Position numbers and translations under genes: made by a program | Shown here: positions 63,091 through 64,000 of the stretch, in pieces | Layout: each line of letters starts with the position of its first letter | Position numbering within the stretch: position 1 is the first letter of the stretch | NCBI GenBank assembly: GCA_963823945.1 | Contig: CAWGNK010000014.1 | Span: 186,001-250,000 of the forward strand | Source of the DNA: Bog-793 sp963823945 | Lineage (GTDB): Bacteria; Actinomycetota; Acidimicrobiia; Acidimicrobiales; Bog-793 | DNA length: 64,000 nucleotides | Direction of reading: 5' to 3' | The notes under the pieces: generated by a model | Told to the model about the DNA's origin: nothing | The model's database searches: none | Seen by the model: only the letters and a program-made list of their open reading frames with translations

Positions 63091-63636
63091 CTACTTCTCG
63101 GGCCTGGTCGCGAACGTCCCGGTCAGCGTGTCCGTGTGCATCGGGCGGATGGGGGAGCGCGCCGTCACCTTGTAGGCCGTGAACAGCAACCCGTAGCGGG
63201 TGGTGACCACCTTGCTGAGCTGGACGACGACCCGATACGAGTAGAACCTGCCCGCGGCGCAGGACGGCGTGCAGTCGTTTTCGACCAGGGTTCCGTGGCC
63301 GGTGGCCGCACTCCCGGTCCAGCTCGACCAGGACAGCTTGTCGACGTAGGAGTTGTAGTCGGCGCAGGCGAGGACGATCTTCATAGGCCGTCGCTGCGGC
63401 CCGCCGACGCAGGGGATGATTCCCGGCGTGCCTCTGCTGGCAACCACGACACCGTTGAACACGTGGCGCGAGTCTCGACCCTGTAGTGCACTCAGATCAT
63501 ATGACTTAGCGACATACGCCTTGTCAGCCACCTTCGCGGCACCGGCCCACGGCCCGGCCGCCAGGGTCGCCGTCATCGTGCCGGCGGCGAGGAGAGCCGC
63601 CAGCGCGATCCACCATTTGCCCTCTCGAAGCTGCAT
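63091..63636 (-). CDS. Secreted hypothetical protein with disulfide-type cysteines
   Basis: 181 residues. ATG 63636 starts MQLREGKWWIALAALLAAGT, a signal peptide. Mature part: MKIVLACADYNSYVDKLSWS, SWTGSAATGHGTLVENDCTP and SCAAGRFYSYRVVVQLSKVV, a pattern of W-x-W, GxGT.xxNxC.P.CA.G typical of a small actinobacterial secreted family of unknown role. Four or five cysteines could form disulfides. Longer in-frame starts upstream are Arg-rich and unlikely. Confidence 0.72.
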   Translation of the reverse strand: MQLREGKWWIALAALLAAGTMTATLAAGPWAGAAKVADKAYVAKSYDLSALQGRDSRHVFNGVVVASRGTPGIIPCVGGPQRRPMKIVLACADYNSYVDKLSWSSWTGSAATGHGTLVENDCTPSCAAGRFYSYRVVVQLSKVVTTRYGLLFTAYKVTARSPIRPMHTDTLTGTFATRPEK

Positions 63637-64000
63637 CACTGTCCGTTCCCGTTTCACCTCGCGACTACGTTCCCGAGTACTCCGCCCGAGCCGCTCGCGG
63701 GGGAGAGTCTGGCCAGCGTACTGTGCGTGAACTGCAAATACGTCGCGCGTGAGCAGATGCGACTTGCCTCCGCGAGACAAGCAGACAATCGAGCTCACCC
63801 TCGAGAACATCGTCGACGACGGGGGAGTTCCCTATCGGGCTCCCGATGCCCGTTCCGCGCCACGCAGAGCCACGAACGAACGACACCCCCGACGATCCCC
63901 CGTGATGCAATGAAAGGACTCAGCACCACGATCCCCGCGCATCCCGCCGGTCACGCGCTTCCTCCTCGAGGCACCCAGGCGCCGCTAAGCATCCCGGTCC
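63637..64000. other. Right end of window, no gene recognised
   Basis: 364 bp upstream of the secreted protein gene up to the window edge. No convincing frame, RNA gene or promoter is seen; a gene could begin beyond the edge. Confidence 0.35.

Overview
The window is high-GC, gene-dense bacterial DNA, almost certainly from an actinobacterium; gene content suits an uncultured member of class Acidimicrobiia, but that placement is inference. Pointers are the mec-cysO-cysM-murI-rph-rdgB order and the gcvH-garA-MerR-DUF151-MerR order (both known from Mycobacterium), a B12-dependent ribonucleotide reductase, an F420-type luciferase-like protein, frequent GTG/TTG starts, and many TANNNT -10 boxes 5-11 nt before start codons, as expected for leaderless mRNAs.

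Layout. 1-2.5 kb: galE (cut by the window edge), a frame-broken galK and the tmRNA gene, all minus. 2.7-7.4 kb: smpB, then divergently the CysO sulfur-carrier cysteine pathway (mec, cysO, cysM), murI, rph and rdgB. 7.5-10.5 kb: two small Cys-rich proteins, a PimB-like glycosyltransferase, an SRPBCC protein and an LLM protein. 10.6-13.6 kb: nrdJ behind NrdR boxes. 13.8-21.6 kb: tryptophanase, then convergently kynureninase and a complete Liv-type amino-acid ABC importer. 22-26 kb: riboflavin kinase, a small membrane protein and a 1050-residue membrane glycosyltransferase-like protein. 26.4-31.4 kb: secreted cell-wall enzymes (beta-lactamase-fold hydrolase, a Thr/Pro-linker protein, L,D-transpeptidase). 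32-35 kb: CDP-alcohol phosphatidyltransferase and a nucleotidyltransferase/phosphomannomutase-like fusion. 35-43 kb: glycine cleavage genes (gcvH, gcvT, gcvPA, gcvPB) interleaved with garA, two MerR regulators, a phosphoribosyltransferase, a bifunctional nuclease and a predicted nuclease. 43-51 kb: two related secreted proteins, a SHOCT protein, an esterase, MMPL and MFS exporters. 51-57.3 kb: a tight operon of GT2 glycosyltransferase, exosortase-like protein, membrane-anchored ATP-grasp enzyme, WecB-type epimerase and HAD phosphatase. 57.5-64 kb: a coiled-coil protein, DUF1801, a large S53 peptidase, an alpha/beta hydrolase and a secreted protein.

The best candidate for an undescribed system is the 51.7-57.3 kb operon. 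Every gene overlaps the next. It pairs a processive membrane GT2 with a short exosortase-family protein keeping the Cys/Arg/His triad, and an ATP-grasp enzyme tethered to the membrane through a TM plus HEAT-like module. The same module occurs at the N-terminus of the 1050-residue membrane protein at 22.8-26.0 kb and, more loosely, in the adjacent small protein at 22.45 kb. This suggests one envelope-glycan or surface-anchoring system split over two loci.

Caution: five genes (galK, nrdJ, kynU, hpt-like, MFS) are broken by one-base indels, mostly deletions in G/C or A runs. These look more like sequence errors than gene decay, so some 'broken' genes are probably intact in the organism.
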